In this document: piece after piece, positions 25,593-33,783 of the stretch
Layout of the letters: each line of letters starts with the position of its first letter
Numbering within the stretch: the stretch's first letter is position 1
Source: Cyanobacteria bacterium CG_2015-22_32_23
Lineage (GTDB): Bacteria > Cyanobacteriota > Cyanobacteriia > Cyanobacteriales > Cyanobacteriaceae
Reading direction: 5' to 3'
Length of the DNA stretch: 42,367 bases
Assembly (NCBI GenBank): GCA_009993045.1
Contig: JAACUG010000079.1
Span: forward strand, 1 to 42,367
Made by a program: the position numbers and the translations under genes
The notes under the pieces: generated by a model
What the model saw: the letters and a program-made list of their open reading frames with translations, nothing else
The model's database searches: none
Told to the model about the DNA's origin: nothing

Positions 25593-25937
25593 TTACTTAA
25601 ATTTAACTTTATTATTAAGCCAATTAGTTACTTTAATCGGTAGGTTTTTTTTCACCCATTGCCATGCGATAATTTTAACTAAAGGTTTAGGAGTACCTGA
25701 TAAAAATTTAGCTAATTTATTCATAGAGCGATTAGGAATTTTTTTGTTAATTAGATTAATAATCCCAATATCATAAAGACATTCAATAATTAGTTTAATT
25801 GTCGCTTCTTCATTTAAGGCTAAGTTTTCTAAAAGTAAATAAACATCTCTTAATCTTTCTTCTTGAAAACGCTTTTCTTCAGAGGTTAATTCTGATAAAG
25901 CTAGGATTTTAACGGTTTCTTTTTGACGACTCAGCAT
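25593..25937 (-). CDS. Hypothetical helical protein
   Basis: A 114-residue protein predicted to be mostly helical and basic toward the C-terminus. Its N-terminal half (LTSEEKRFQEERLRDVYLLLENLALNEEATIKLIIECLYDIG) is an acidic amphipathic helix pair. The second half ends in a tryptophan- and lysine-rich stretch (IIAWQWVKKNLPIKVTNWLNNKVKF) that could bind membrane surfaces or nucleic acid. I recognise no family or motif. The sequence composition matches neighbouring coding DNA, so I accept it as a gene. It lies downstream of secA on the same strand (273-bp gap) and upstream of nothing co-directional. Confidence 0.65.
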   Translation of the reverse strand: MLSRQKETVKILALSELTSEEKRFQEERLRDVYLLLENLALNEEATIKLIIECLYDIGIINLINKKIPNRSMNKLAKFLSGTPKPLVKIIAWQWVKKNLPIKVTNWLNNKVKFK

Positions 25938-26210
25938 CAGAATAATTAGGAATTAGGAATTAGGAGTTAGAAATTGGGAATGAGAAAGGGAGATGCGGAT
26001 TTAGATTTAATCAAAAACCCTTCGTCTCCTATAGTTAAACCGAGATTTTGTATAAGAACAAAAATACTTAATAGACAAAGTTTAGAAAATGAATTTTAAG
26101 AAAGTTTAAATCAATTATTCTTACTTTTGACTTTTAGGATTTGCCCTTTCCCCTTGGGGGGATTAAGTGGGATGGGAGATTGCCATTGCCTATGGAGTGC
26201 AAGATCTGAG
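25938..26210. other. Gap between secA and the small hypothetical gene; repeat fragments only
   Basis: This gap holds GAATTAGGAATTAGGAGTTAG (heptamer-like) near 25950 and TTTGCCCTTTCCCCTTGGGG near 26140. It also holds CAAGATCTGAGTT at 26199-26211, a 13-mer that also occurs near position 97 beside the TTTGCCC array. No gene or clear terminator is seen. Confidence 0.5.
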
Positions 26211-29042
26211 TTAAACTGATTGAGGTTGTGATTGTGATTGAGGTTGGAATTGAAATAGAGAATAAACCACATTGCGGCGAATGTCAATCATCATCTCTAA
26301 AAACATTTCGTAACCTTCTTGTTTATACTCGATTAGAGGATCTTTTTGTCCATAACCCCTTAAACCAACGGATTCTCGTAAGCCGTCCATTGCTTGTAGG
26401 TGTTCACGCCACAAAGTATCAATTTGTTGGAGGATAAAAAATCTTTCTGCTTGACGCATTAAACCTGCTTGTAATTGCTCAATTTGATGCTCTTTTAAGT
26501 CGTATGCTTTATGTACTTCTTCTTGGAGAAAAGTTTTCATTTCCGTTACTGTCATATCTTCTAAATCAGCAACGCTAACATCTTCGAGAAGATAAATAAA
26601 TTCTTTGGCTTTATTAACTAAACCTTCTAAATTCCATTCATCAGGGGGTAATTCTGGATTAACATAAGCGTCAATAATTTCATCGGTGGTTTTAGTAGCA
26701 TATTGTAGTACTTGTTCTTTTAATTCTCTTCCTTCTAAAACTCGACGACGTTCAGCATATATCGCACGACGTTGGTTATTCATAACTTCGTCATACTCAA
26801 AAACGCTTTTACGAGCATCATAATAGAAGGTTTCTACTTTTTTCTGTGCGCCTTCTAAGCTACGGGTTAACATCCCAGATTCGATGGGCATATCTTCTTC
26901 TACTCGAAAAGCATTCATTAAACCAGCTACTCTATCACCGCCGAAAATACGCAATAAATTGTCTTCTAAGCTCAAAAAGAACCTTGTTGAACCGGGATCA
27001 CCTTGTCGCCCTGCTCTACCTCTTAATTGATTGTCTATACGTCTTGATTCGTGTCTTTCTGTACCAATAACGTGTAAACCACCTTTTTCTACTACTAATT
27101 CATGTTCTTTATCTGTAAGAGCATCGTATTCTTGACGAATCGATCTATATACTTCTCTTAATTTCAAGATAACAGCTTCTTCCGTAGGTGCTTTTTCGGC
27201 AGCGATGGCAATTTTTTCTTCAGCGTCTAATTCTGATAAACTTTGTTGCCCATAGGTTTCAACGACAAATTTGACGGCTTCTTTTAATTTAGTTTCCGTT
27301 TCAGGAGATAATTGACAAGGAAAAATATCAGAAGAAGGTTTCCAGTTTTTTACTTTTTTTCCATCACCCTCACCGTTACCACTAAAACCTTGAGGTTTAG
27401 GGCGTTTATTCATATCAATAGCAGCAACACTAACCATAAATTGATCATCTTCAGGGGTGACAATTTGAGGCATAAGATATTCACGAATTTTCAGCCTCGC
27501 CATGTAGTCTGAATTACCACCAAGTATAATGTCAGTACCCCGTCCTGCCATGTTTGTAGCGATAGTTATTGCACCTTTTCTTCCTGCTTGGGCGACAATT
27601 TCTGACTCTCTTTCAACGTTTTCTGGGCGCGCATTAAGAATCTGGTGAGGAATTTTTCTTTCAACTAATAATTTCGCTAATAATTCGGATTTTTCAACGC
27701 TAGTAGTACCAATTAATACAGGTCTTCCCGTTTCGTGCATTTCATGACATTCTTCGGCTACGGCTTTCCATTTCGCTATTTCATTTTTATAAACAACATC
27801 GGGTAAATCCGCTCTATCCGAAGGGCGATTGGTAGGAATAATGCTGACTTCTAACTTATAAACTTTCTCAAATTCTGTTTCTTCGGTTTTCGCTGTACCC
27901 GTCATGCCCGATAATTTAGGATAGAGTAAAAAGAAATTTTGATAGGTAATACTAGCTAAAGTTTGAGTTTCTTTTTGAATTTCAACATTTTCCTTTGCTT
28001 CAATGGCTTGGTGTAAACCGTCACTCCATCTTCTACCGGCTAAAACTCTTCCTGTAAATTCGTCAACGATAACCACTTCATTATTGCGGACAATATAGTT
28101 GACATCGGCGGTAAATAATTCTTTAGCTTTAATGGCGTTAAATATATAATGCGCCCAAGGGTTTTCTTGATCATATAAATCTTTCACTCCTAACAATTCT
28201 TCGGCTTTAGCAAAACCTTCATCGGTTAACAGAACACTTCTAGCTTTCTCGTCAACTTCATAATCGCCGCCGTCATCCTCTTTTAATTGTTTTGTTAATA
28301 ATTGAGCAATTCTAGCCGCCTCCATATATTTTTCCATGGGGCGTTCCACTTGTCCTGATATAATTAAAGGAGTACGAGCTTCATCTACTAAAATAGAGTC
28401 AACTTCGTCAATAATACAATAATTAGGCACTCTTTGGACAACTTCAGAAATATCCGTTGCCATGTTATCTCGTAAATAGTCAAAACCTAATTCACTATTA
28501 GTAGCGTAAGTAATATCTGCATTATAATTTTTTTGTCTTTCGACAGAAGTCATACCACTTTGGATTAAACCAACACTTAAACCTAAAAAACGATGAATTT
28601 GCCCCATCCATTCCGCATCACGTCGAGCAAGATAATCGTTAACCGTTACTACATGAACACCTTTTCCCGTTAAACCGTTAAGATAGGCTGGTAGAGTTGC
28701 TACAAGGGTTTTTCCTTCCCCTGTTTTCATTTCCGCAATTTGCCCTGTATGTAAGACAATACCTCCTAACATTTGTACGTCATAATGACGCATACCTAAA
28801 ACTCTAATCCCTGCTTCTCTCACTAAAGCAAAGGCTTCTACGAGAATTTCATCTAAAAGTATGTCTCTTTCTTCTCTATTTTTGGCTTTGGCTAACATCT
28901 GTTTAAAAGATGCAGTTTTTGCCCTCATTTCCTCATCACTAAGTTTTTTAAAGTCTTCTTCAAATAAATTTATTTCAGTAATTAAAGGTTGTAGTTTTTT
29001 AAGTTTACGAGCGTTAGGATCTCCGAATAGCTTTTTAAACAT
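26211..29042 (-). CDS. secA: Preprotein translocase ATPase SecA
   Basis: SecA is the motor that pushes unfolded preproteins through SecYEG; in cyanobacteria it serves both plasma and thylakoid membranes. The 943-residue protein is full length. Walker A is GEGKT at 108-112 ([21 protein letters not shown]), and the Walker B-like DEVDS is near 213 ([20 protein letters not shown]). The preprotein cross-linking region follows, and the second nucleotide fold has [33 protein letters not shown] and [11 protein letters not shown]. The helical scaffold and wing domains complete the C-terminus. There is no zinc-binding SEC-C tail; the protein instead ends in a glutamine/proline-rich [12 protein letters not shown]. 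The next gene upstream on this strand is the Tic22-family gene. Confidence 0.98.
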   Translation of the reverse strand: MFKKLFGDPNARKLKKLQPLITEINLFEEDFKKLSDEEMRAKTASFKQMLAKAKNREERDILLDEILVEAFALVREAGIRVLGMRHYDVQMLGGIVLHTGQIAEMKTGEGKTLVATLPAYLNGLTGKGVHVVTVNDYLARRDAEWMGQIHRFLGLSVGLIQSGMTSVERQKNYNADITYATNSELGFDYLRDNMATDISEVVQRVPNYCIIDEVDSILVDEARTPLIISGQVERPMEKYMEAARIAQLLTKQLKEDDGGDYEVDEKARSVLLTDEGFAKAEELLGVKDLYDQENPWAHYIFNAIKAKELFTADVNYIVRNNEVVIVDEFTGRVLAGRRWSDGLHQAIEAKENVEIQKETQTLASITYQNFFLLYPKLSGMTGTAKTEETEFEKVYKLEVSIIPTNRPSDRADLPDVVYKNEIAKWKAVAEECHEMHETGRPVLIGTTSVEKSELLAKLLVERKIPHQILNARPENVERESEIVAQAGRKGAITIATNMAGRGTDIILGGNSDYMARLKIREYLMPQIVTPEDDQFMVSVAAIDMNKRPKPQGFSGNGEGDGKKVKNWKPSSDIFPCQLSPETETKLKEAVKFVVETYGQQSLSELDAEEKIAIAAEKAPTEEAVILKLREVYRSIRQEYDALTDKEHELVVEKGGLHVIGTERHESRRIDNQLRGRAGRQGDPGSTRFFLSLEDNLLRIFGGDRVAGLMNAFRVEEDMPIESGMLTRSLEGAQKKVETFYYDARKSVFEYDEVMNNQRRAIYAERRRVLEGRELKEQVLQYATKTTDEIIDAYVNPELPPDEWNLEGLVNKAKEFIYLLEDVSVADLEDMTVTEMKTFLQEEVHKAYDLKEHQIEQLQAGLMRQAERFFILQQIDTLWREHLQAMDGLRESVGLRGYGQKDPLIEYKQEGYEMFLEMMIDIRRNVVYSLFQFQPQSQSQPQSV

Positions 29043-29339
29043 AGTTAATTCTTATAATTTCTTTCAATATATAAATTAACTTTCTATCATATCATCTATA
29101 GCAATTAGCAACTTAACTCATTATCTGAGGTGAATCAAGATAAAGTGTTATTAATTAATAAGAATATTTTAAAATCTTCGTTAGTCAATATTATCGTTTT
29201 TAATCTCTAAAAAATCTAAAAGTATGATCTAATCAAGATAAAAAATATTGCATAATGGATAATTAATTAATTTTTCAAACTATTTTTAATTAATAAAAAA
29301 GTCATTATTTATGATCAATTATCCATCATCAATTATTGA

Positions 29340-30068
29340 TTATTTTTTAGGTGCATTGGCACGAAGAAAATCAAGAGATTCTTTAGAAGGCCATAAAATA
29401 ATTTTTGACAGCATTTCATCTTCACCTTGTTTTAATGCGTCTAATACTCCTTCTAAAATCACTACTTCAATTTTTATGGAGGAAGCTAAATCAGGTTGAA
29501 CTTTTTTAAAACTATTCACTAATTCTGTCACTTGTTGCTCATCAAAAAAGAAGGGTATCACTTCTTGATCATTTTGTTTTATAGTTAAATAACCTTGATC
29601 TTTTCCTGCTCTGGCTACAAATAAAGGTACTCCTACTTTATATTCAGTATTTAGTTTTTTCGCTTGTTCCACTTGATTTCCTGACGGTACATAAGCAAAA
29701 ATAATAGCATCTTTTTGTTTAGCATTTTTTTCTGATAATTCAAAGATTTCACCCAATGATACAGGCACTACTTGAACTTGTTTCCCTAACTCAGGATTTT
29801 CTTTTTTTAATCTTTCTACAAAACTATTAGCATCTTGTTTACTAATAAAAACTCCCGCCACTTTTCCATCTTTATCGTTAGAAGCAATTAAAGGAGCACC
29901 TTGTGCGTCAGCAATAGTAAAAACGGGAATAGGTTTTAGTTTTTGAACAATGGTTTCTAGGGGTAAAGCTAATAATTTCGTAGTTTGGGTTAACCAACAA
30001 CTTAGTATGGTAGCACTTACTAAACTGACATTTTTGACTTTATTTAATAAGGATTTTTTTTTCAACAT
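29340..30068 (-). CDS. Tic22-family protein
   Basis: A 242-residue protein with an N-terminal signal or anchor (KNVSLVSATILSCWLTQTTKLLALPLE, about 13-39). It is followed by the Tic22 fold: IPVFTIADAQGAPLIASND, VAGVFISKQDANSFVERLKKENP, VQVVPVSLGEIFEL, and a repeat of the same arrangement around VGVPLFVARAGKDQGYLTI and VIPFFFDEQQVTELVNSFKK. Plant Tic22 helps proteins cross the chloroplast intermembrane space; cyanobacterial Tic22 is a periplasmic, thylakoid-linked chaperone needed for outer-membrane biogenesis. It lies 297 bp upstream of secA on the same strand, a sensible functional neighbour. The 297-bp gap holds an inverted repeat ATGGATAATT/AATTATCCAT (29255-29264, 29317-29326) but no gene. 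Confidence 0.88.
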   Translation of the reverse strand: MLKKKSLLNKVKNVSLVSATILSCWLTQTTKLLALPLETIVQKLKPIPVFTIADAQGAPLIASNDKDGKVAGVFISKQDANSFVERLKKENPELGKQVQVVPVSLGEIFELSEKNAKQKDAIIFAYVPSGNQVEQAKKLNTEYKVGVPLFVARAGKDQGYLTIKQNDQEVIPFFFDEQQVTELVNSFKKVQPDLASSIKIEVVILEGVLDALKQGEDEMLSKIILWPSKESLDFLRANAPKK

Positions 30069-30347
30069 AAGGATTTAAAGATCTGAATTTTGCTAGTGAT
30101 GTTTAATTAAGACGACTATTTTACTTGATGGTTTCCCTTGACAACAGATTAAATTAAGTTGGTATTTTCTATTCTTAACTCACTATATCAAGATATTTAT
30201 ATTTTTGAATATATTAATATAACGGAAAAACTGTTATTAATCCTCAATATATAAAGATTTTCTTTACATTATCAATATTTTCTTAATCCCAGAGTAAGCT
30301 AGTAAATAAGAGCTATTTAACTTTTTAATAAGTTTTTAATCAAAACA

Positions 30348-31079
30348 ATGCTTTTTGATACCGCAAATTTAACTTATTGGATTTTTCTGGGTATTGGTAT
30401 TTTCCTTTTTATGTTAGTTATTCTTTCAGGAGGCGGAGAAGATCAAGATTTGGATAGTGATGTGGATTTTGATGCTGATGTTGACGCTGATATTGATTTA
30501 GAATCCAATATAGAAAGTAACATCACCCCTGATTTAGCTAATTATCATGATTCTGATCTTAATTTTTTATCTATCTTATCTTGGTTTGGTCTGGGTAAAT
30601 GTCCTCTTTTAATTCTCTTAGCTATTAATTTTTCTACTTGGGGGGTTTCGGGTTGGTTTTTAAATGTTACTATCGGCGGTTTTCTTAATACTATTCCTCA
30701 AGGTTTTCTTGGGGTTGTCATTTTTTTAGCTTCTTTTATTTTTAGTATTTTTATCGGCAAATTATTTTCTCATCCCATTGGTAAAATTTTTGCTAACTTT
30801 GGAGAAGAAACAGAAGGCGATCGCCTAATTGGCTGTAATGGCTCTGTAACTTCCAGACAAATTCCCTATTTAATCGAAGGTAGAATCGCTCAAGCGGATG
30901 TAGTTGATAGCGCTGGTAATCTAGTAACTATTGAAGTATGTTTACCTGAATGGGCAAAAGTTGTACCCCACAGGGGGCAAGAAATCTTAATTATTGATCG
31001 TCAAAAACACTGCTTTATTGCCATCGCTAAAGATACCTCAGATCAAGATAAATGGCTTAATTCCATTAGTAAGAGGTAA
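30348..31079 (+). CDS. YqiJ-like OB-fold membrane protein (NfeD-type partner of flotillin)
   Basis: A 243-residue protein. An N-terminal membrane helix (about 10-25) leads into a striking acidic linker, residues 29-60, with alternating Asp (DLDSDVDFDADVDADIDLES). Two more membrane helices follow (about 84-105 and 112-138, FLGVVIFLASFIFSIFIG). A C-terminal OB-like beta domain spans about 160-240 (GCNGSVTSRQIPYLIEGRIAQADVVDSAGNLVTIEV). This layout matches YqiJ-like proteins, encoded beside flotillins such as YqiK in many bacteria, with the OB fold analogous to NfeD. The next gene is indeed a flotillin, 257 bp downstream across a repeat-filled spacer. No binding partner is shown by sequence alone. 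Confidence 0.85.
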   Translation: MLFDTANLTYWIFLGIGIFLFMLVILSGGGEDQDLDSDVDFDADVDADIDLESNIESNITPDLANYHDSDLNFLSILSWFGLGKCPLLILLAINFSTWGVSGWFLNVTIGGFLNTIPQGFLGVVIFLASFIFSIFIGKLFSHPIGKIFANFGEETEGDRLIGCNGSVTSRQIPYLIEGRIAQADVVDSAGNLVTIEVCLPEWAKVVPHRGQEILIIDRQKHCFIAIAKDTSDQDKWLNSISKR

Positions 31080-31084
31080 TTAGG

Positions 31085-31105
31085 AATGAGAAATGAGCAA
31101 TGAGA
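31085..31105. repeat. Heptamer repeat, AATGAG-N x3
   Basis: Units AATGAGA, AATGAGC, AATGAGA lie directly after the YqiJ-like gene's stop. The same AATGAG-N unit recurs three times at 36331-36351. Confidence 0.75.
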
Positions 31106-31117
31106 AATTAACAAAAG

Positions 31118-31236
31118 AAGTCCCCAGAATTGGGGATTTAGGGGCGAATCAAGATCAACTCCCCAGAATTGGGGATTTAGGGGCGAATCAAGATCAACTC
31201 CCCAGAATTGGGGATTTAGGGGCAATCAAGATCAAG
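31118..31236. repeat. Three 39-bp direct repeats carrying CCCCAGAATTGGGG
   Basis: Units start at 31121, 31160 and 31199; the third has one base missing. Each holds the 14-bp palindrome CCCCAGAATTGGGG, then ATTTAGGGGCGAATCAAG and ATCAAC. The first 29 bases (31118-31146) are identical to 9444-9472. The unit length is a multiple of three and open on both strands (PRIGDLGANQDQL on plus), but coding is unlikely. Further pyrimidine- and C-rich sequence follows to 31270. Confidence 0.9.
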
Positions 31237-31336
31237 TCCCCAGATTTTCGCCCCCCTTACCCCCAAGTTTGGGGGAGATATTAGAAAGAAATCTTATTAT
31301 TAAATATTAAATAAATTAAAAATTAGGAGTAAAATC

Positions 31337-33391
31337 ATGAAATTTTGGTTATTGTTTATTCAATCTTTACCTATTAGTAACTTAGAAAATATCAACACTG
31401 ATAATATTATTAATTATGATCATAATTTTCCTAAAACTAATAGTAATTTAAATACAAATATTGCTCAAATACCTTTAACAAATAGTTCAACAGTAGCTCA
31501 ATTAAATATAAGTAATCTTAGTTTTTTTGGTGGCTTAATTGGGGGGTTAGTTTTATTATTAGTGGTGGCAGTTTGGGGTTATACAAGGGTTTATGTTGTT
31601 ACTCCTAATAACGAAGCATTTGTGCGTAATGGAGGCTTATTTACCAAAGAAAAAAAGGTCATTCTTAATGGGGGTTGTATCGTAATCCCCGGTATCCATG
31701 AATTAACCCGTGTACCCTTACGAGAAATATCCATAGATGTAGTTAGACAAGGTAATTTAGCCGTTCGTACTAAAGACTATTTAAGAGCTAATATGAGGGT
31801 GACTTTTTATGTATGTATTAGTGCCGATAAAGACGCAGTTTTAACCGCAGCTCAAAGATTATCAAAAATTGGTAAAATTTCCGCAGAAGATATAAAAGAT
31901 GCCCTAGAAAAAAGAGCTGATGATGCTATTCGAGCGGCAGCGAAAAAGAAAAGTATTGCTGAAATTGACTCGGATAAATTAGGTTTTGCTGATGAAGTTT
32001 TAAATTTAATTCAACAGGATTTAAGAAAAGTTGGTTTAACCTTAAACAACATCGCTATTTCTGAAATTGAAGAAAGCGATACCTATGACGAAAATAATTA
32101 TTTTGATGCTCAAGGTGTTCGTTTACGCACAGAAACAATCCAAGAATCTATTAAACAAAAATTAGCCGTTGAATTAGATAATCAACGAGAAAAAAGAGAA
32201 ATTGAATTAAATACTCAAGTGGCTATTCAACAACAAGAATTAGCGGCAGAAAAACAGTCTTTAACTATTAATAAAGATAAAGAAGAAGCTAAGTTAACAC
32301 AAATGAAAGAAATTGAGTTTCTCAAAGTTCAACGAGAAAGAGAAGTTCAAGAAGCAAGAGATCAAGAACAAGCTAAAATTGAACGCAATAAAATCCTGCA
32401 ACAACAAGCCATTGAAGAAGAAAGAATTAAGCAACAATTAGCAGTACAACAAAGCCAAATTGAAGCTAATATTTCTTTAGAGGAGCGCAATAAACAGTTT
32501 AGAGTTGCTCAAATTGTCCAGACACAAGAAGGAGAAGTAGCGGAAATTGATCGTCAACGTATAGTGGAATCTACTCGATTACTAGCACAAATTGCCATCG
32601 CCGAAGCTGATCAAGAATCACAAATAGCGCAACAAGAAGCCTCCATCGCTATCACCAATAAGGAAAAAGAAAGATTCACCGCCGAAGCATTAAAAGCCAA
32701 AGCCGAAGAAGGAGTTAAAACTGCTCGTCAGGTAGAAAATGCTGAAAGAGAGAAGCAATTATCTTTGATTATCGCTGAAAGAGAAGCGGCAGAAAAACGT
32801 ATTACTGATCAAAACGTAGTAGAAATTGATGTTTTCCGTCGTCGTCGTCAAGCAGAAATTGCCCGTCAAGCAGCAGAATTAGAAGCTGAATCCATCCGCA
32901 CTTTAGCTGATGCAGAGAAGTATCGATTATTAGCGGAAGCCCAAGGTAAATTAGCCGCTATTCAAGCTGAAAATAGCCTTAGTGATGCAAATCGCACTGC
33001 TGAGATTATAAAAATCATTTTCCCTGTTATTGCTCCTCAATTGCCCGAAATGCTCAAATCTTTAGCTCCGCAACCCGGAGTTTTAGGTGATGCCAGAATT
33101 TATGCCTTTCCTAATGGTAATGGTACAAATAATGGTAATGACATCAATAAAATTTTGCTTTCTACTAGCGGTTTATCTTTGATTAATAGTCTGTTAGATG
33201 AAGGTAAATTAGGGGATATTCTCAGTCAAATTAAAGGGTTATTACAACCAAATCAACCCATGAAAGAAAACATAAAATTAACTGTTACCCCAGAAAATCC
33301 TCATCTCTCCCAGAGCAATGAAACCGATGTTACTATGGAGTCATCACCATCAGAAAATATGGATTTTTCTCCTTGGGTAGAAAATAGTTAA
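31337..33391 (+). CDS. Flotillin/SPFH-domain protein (YqiK-like)
   Basis: A 684-residue flotillin. Residues 1-60 are a polar, Asn-rich leader, unusual before the membrane segment at about 63-84 (FFGGLIGGLVLLLVVAVWGY). Then come the SPFH/PHB domain (about 86-260, RVYVVTPNNEAFVRNGGLF to IEESDTYDENNYFDAQGVRLRT) and a long coiled coil rich in Glu-Ala repeats (about 265-560). A C-terminal hydrophobic patch follows (IIFPVIAPQLPEMLKSLAPQPGV), then a glycine/asparagine stretch and an acidic tail. Flotillins oligomerise into cage-like or raft scaffolds at the membrane. The ribosome-binding AGGAG at 31325-31329 is well spaced from the ATG. Its partner genes are YqiJ-like upstream and a small membrane protein downstream. 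Confidence 0.93.
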   Translation: MKFWLLFIQSLPISNLENINTDNIINYDHNFPKTNSNLNTNIAQIPLTNSSTVAQLNISNLSFFGGLIGGLVLLLVVAVWGYTRVYVVTPNNEAFVRNGGLFTKEKKVILNGGCIVIPGIHELTRVPLREISIDVVRQGNLAVRTKDYLRANMRVTFYVCISADKDAVLTAAQRLSKIGKISAEDIKDALEKRADDAIRAAAKKKSIAEIDSDKLGFADEVLNLIQQDLRKVGLTLNNIAISEIEESDTYDENNYFDAQGVRLRTETIQESIKQKLAVELDNQREKREIELNTQVAIQQQELAAEKQSLTINKDKEEAKLTQMKEIEFLKVQREREVQEARDQEQAKIERNKILQQQAIEEERIKQQLAVQQSQIEANISLEERNKQFRVAQIVQTQEGEVAEIDRQRIVESTRLLAQIAIAEADQESQIAQQEASIAITNKEKERFTAEALKAKAEEGVKTARQVENAEREKQLSLIIAEREAAEKRITDQNVVEIDVFRRRRQAEIARQAAELEAESIRTLADAEKYRLLAEAQGKLAAIQAENSLSDANRTAEIIKIIFPVIAPQLPEMLKSLAPQPGVLGDARIYAFPNGNGTNNGNDINKILLSTSGLSLINSLLDEGKLGDILSQIKGLLQPNQPMKENIKLTVTPENPHLSQSNETDVTMESSPSENMDFSPWVENS

Positions 33392-33446
33392 TAAATCATA
33401 ATTAACAATTAATAATTTAAAACTTATTTAAAAAAATATCATAACC

Positions 33447-33743
33447 ATGAATTCAAATCAAAAGTCTAACTGGAAAGATAAACTAAAAGAACTTGAAAAA
33501 GAAATCAATAATTCTATACCTATCAACACGGAAACATCAGGAAGTTTTGTGAAGGTTATTCAAAATTGGTTTTCAAAGTTACCTACTATCGGTAAAGCTA
33601 TTGTGGGTTTATTTGTCATCATGATCGCTTTTTCTTTATTAAAAACTGTTTTTTCTTTAGTACAATTAATTTTTACTTTTGGAATTTTAGCGGTAATTAT
33701 TTACTTTGTTTATCAGTTTGTCACTAAATCAGATAAGAGTTAA
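33447..33743 (+). CDS. Small membrane protein downstream of flotillin
   Basis: A 98-residue protein. A polar N-terminal half (NWKDKLKELEKEINNSIPINTET) precedes a strongly hydrophobic stretch of about 45 residues (IGKAIVGLFVIMIAFSLLKTVFSLVQLIFTFGILAVIIYFVYQFV), long enough for two membrane helices forming a hairpin. I do not recognise a named family. It lies 55 bp after the flotillin stop with the same orientation, so it is probably the third gene of the YqiJ-flotillin operon. A palindromic GTGGGCAATTGCCCAC lies 17 bp after its stop. Confidence 0.75.
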   Translation: MNSNQKSNWKDKLKELEKEINNSIPINTETSGSFVKVIQNWFSKLPTIGKAIVGLFVIMIAFSLLKTVFSLVQLIFTFGILAVIIYFVYQFVTKSDKS

Positions 33744-33760
33744 ATTATAATTTTAATTTT

Positions 33761-33776
33761 GTGGGCAATTGCCCAC
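33761..33776. terminator. Candidate terminator hairpin between convergent genes
   Basis: A perfect 16-bp palindrome, GTGGGCAATTGCCCAC, in the 40-bp gap between two converging genes. It can form a hairpin in both transcripts. The downstream T-rich tract is weak on either strand (TCCTTTGTT on plus), so termination is an inference from position. Confidence 0.5.
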
Positions 33777-33783
33777 TCCTTTG

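Noticed and set aside
29255-29326. Inverted repeat ATGGATAATT/AATTATCCAT as a terminator for the Tic22-family gene
   Set aside because: The loop is over 50 bases and the arms are AT-rich; equally consistent with decayed repeats.
31043-31284. Overlapping open frames on both strands across the 39-bp repeats, about 60 codons each
   Set aside because: They exist because the repeat unit is a multiple of three and lacks stops; no ribosome-binding site, no domain, and the minus frame overlaps the end of the YqiJ-like gene.
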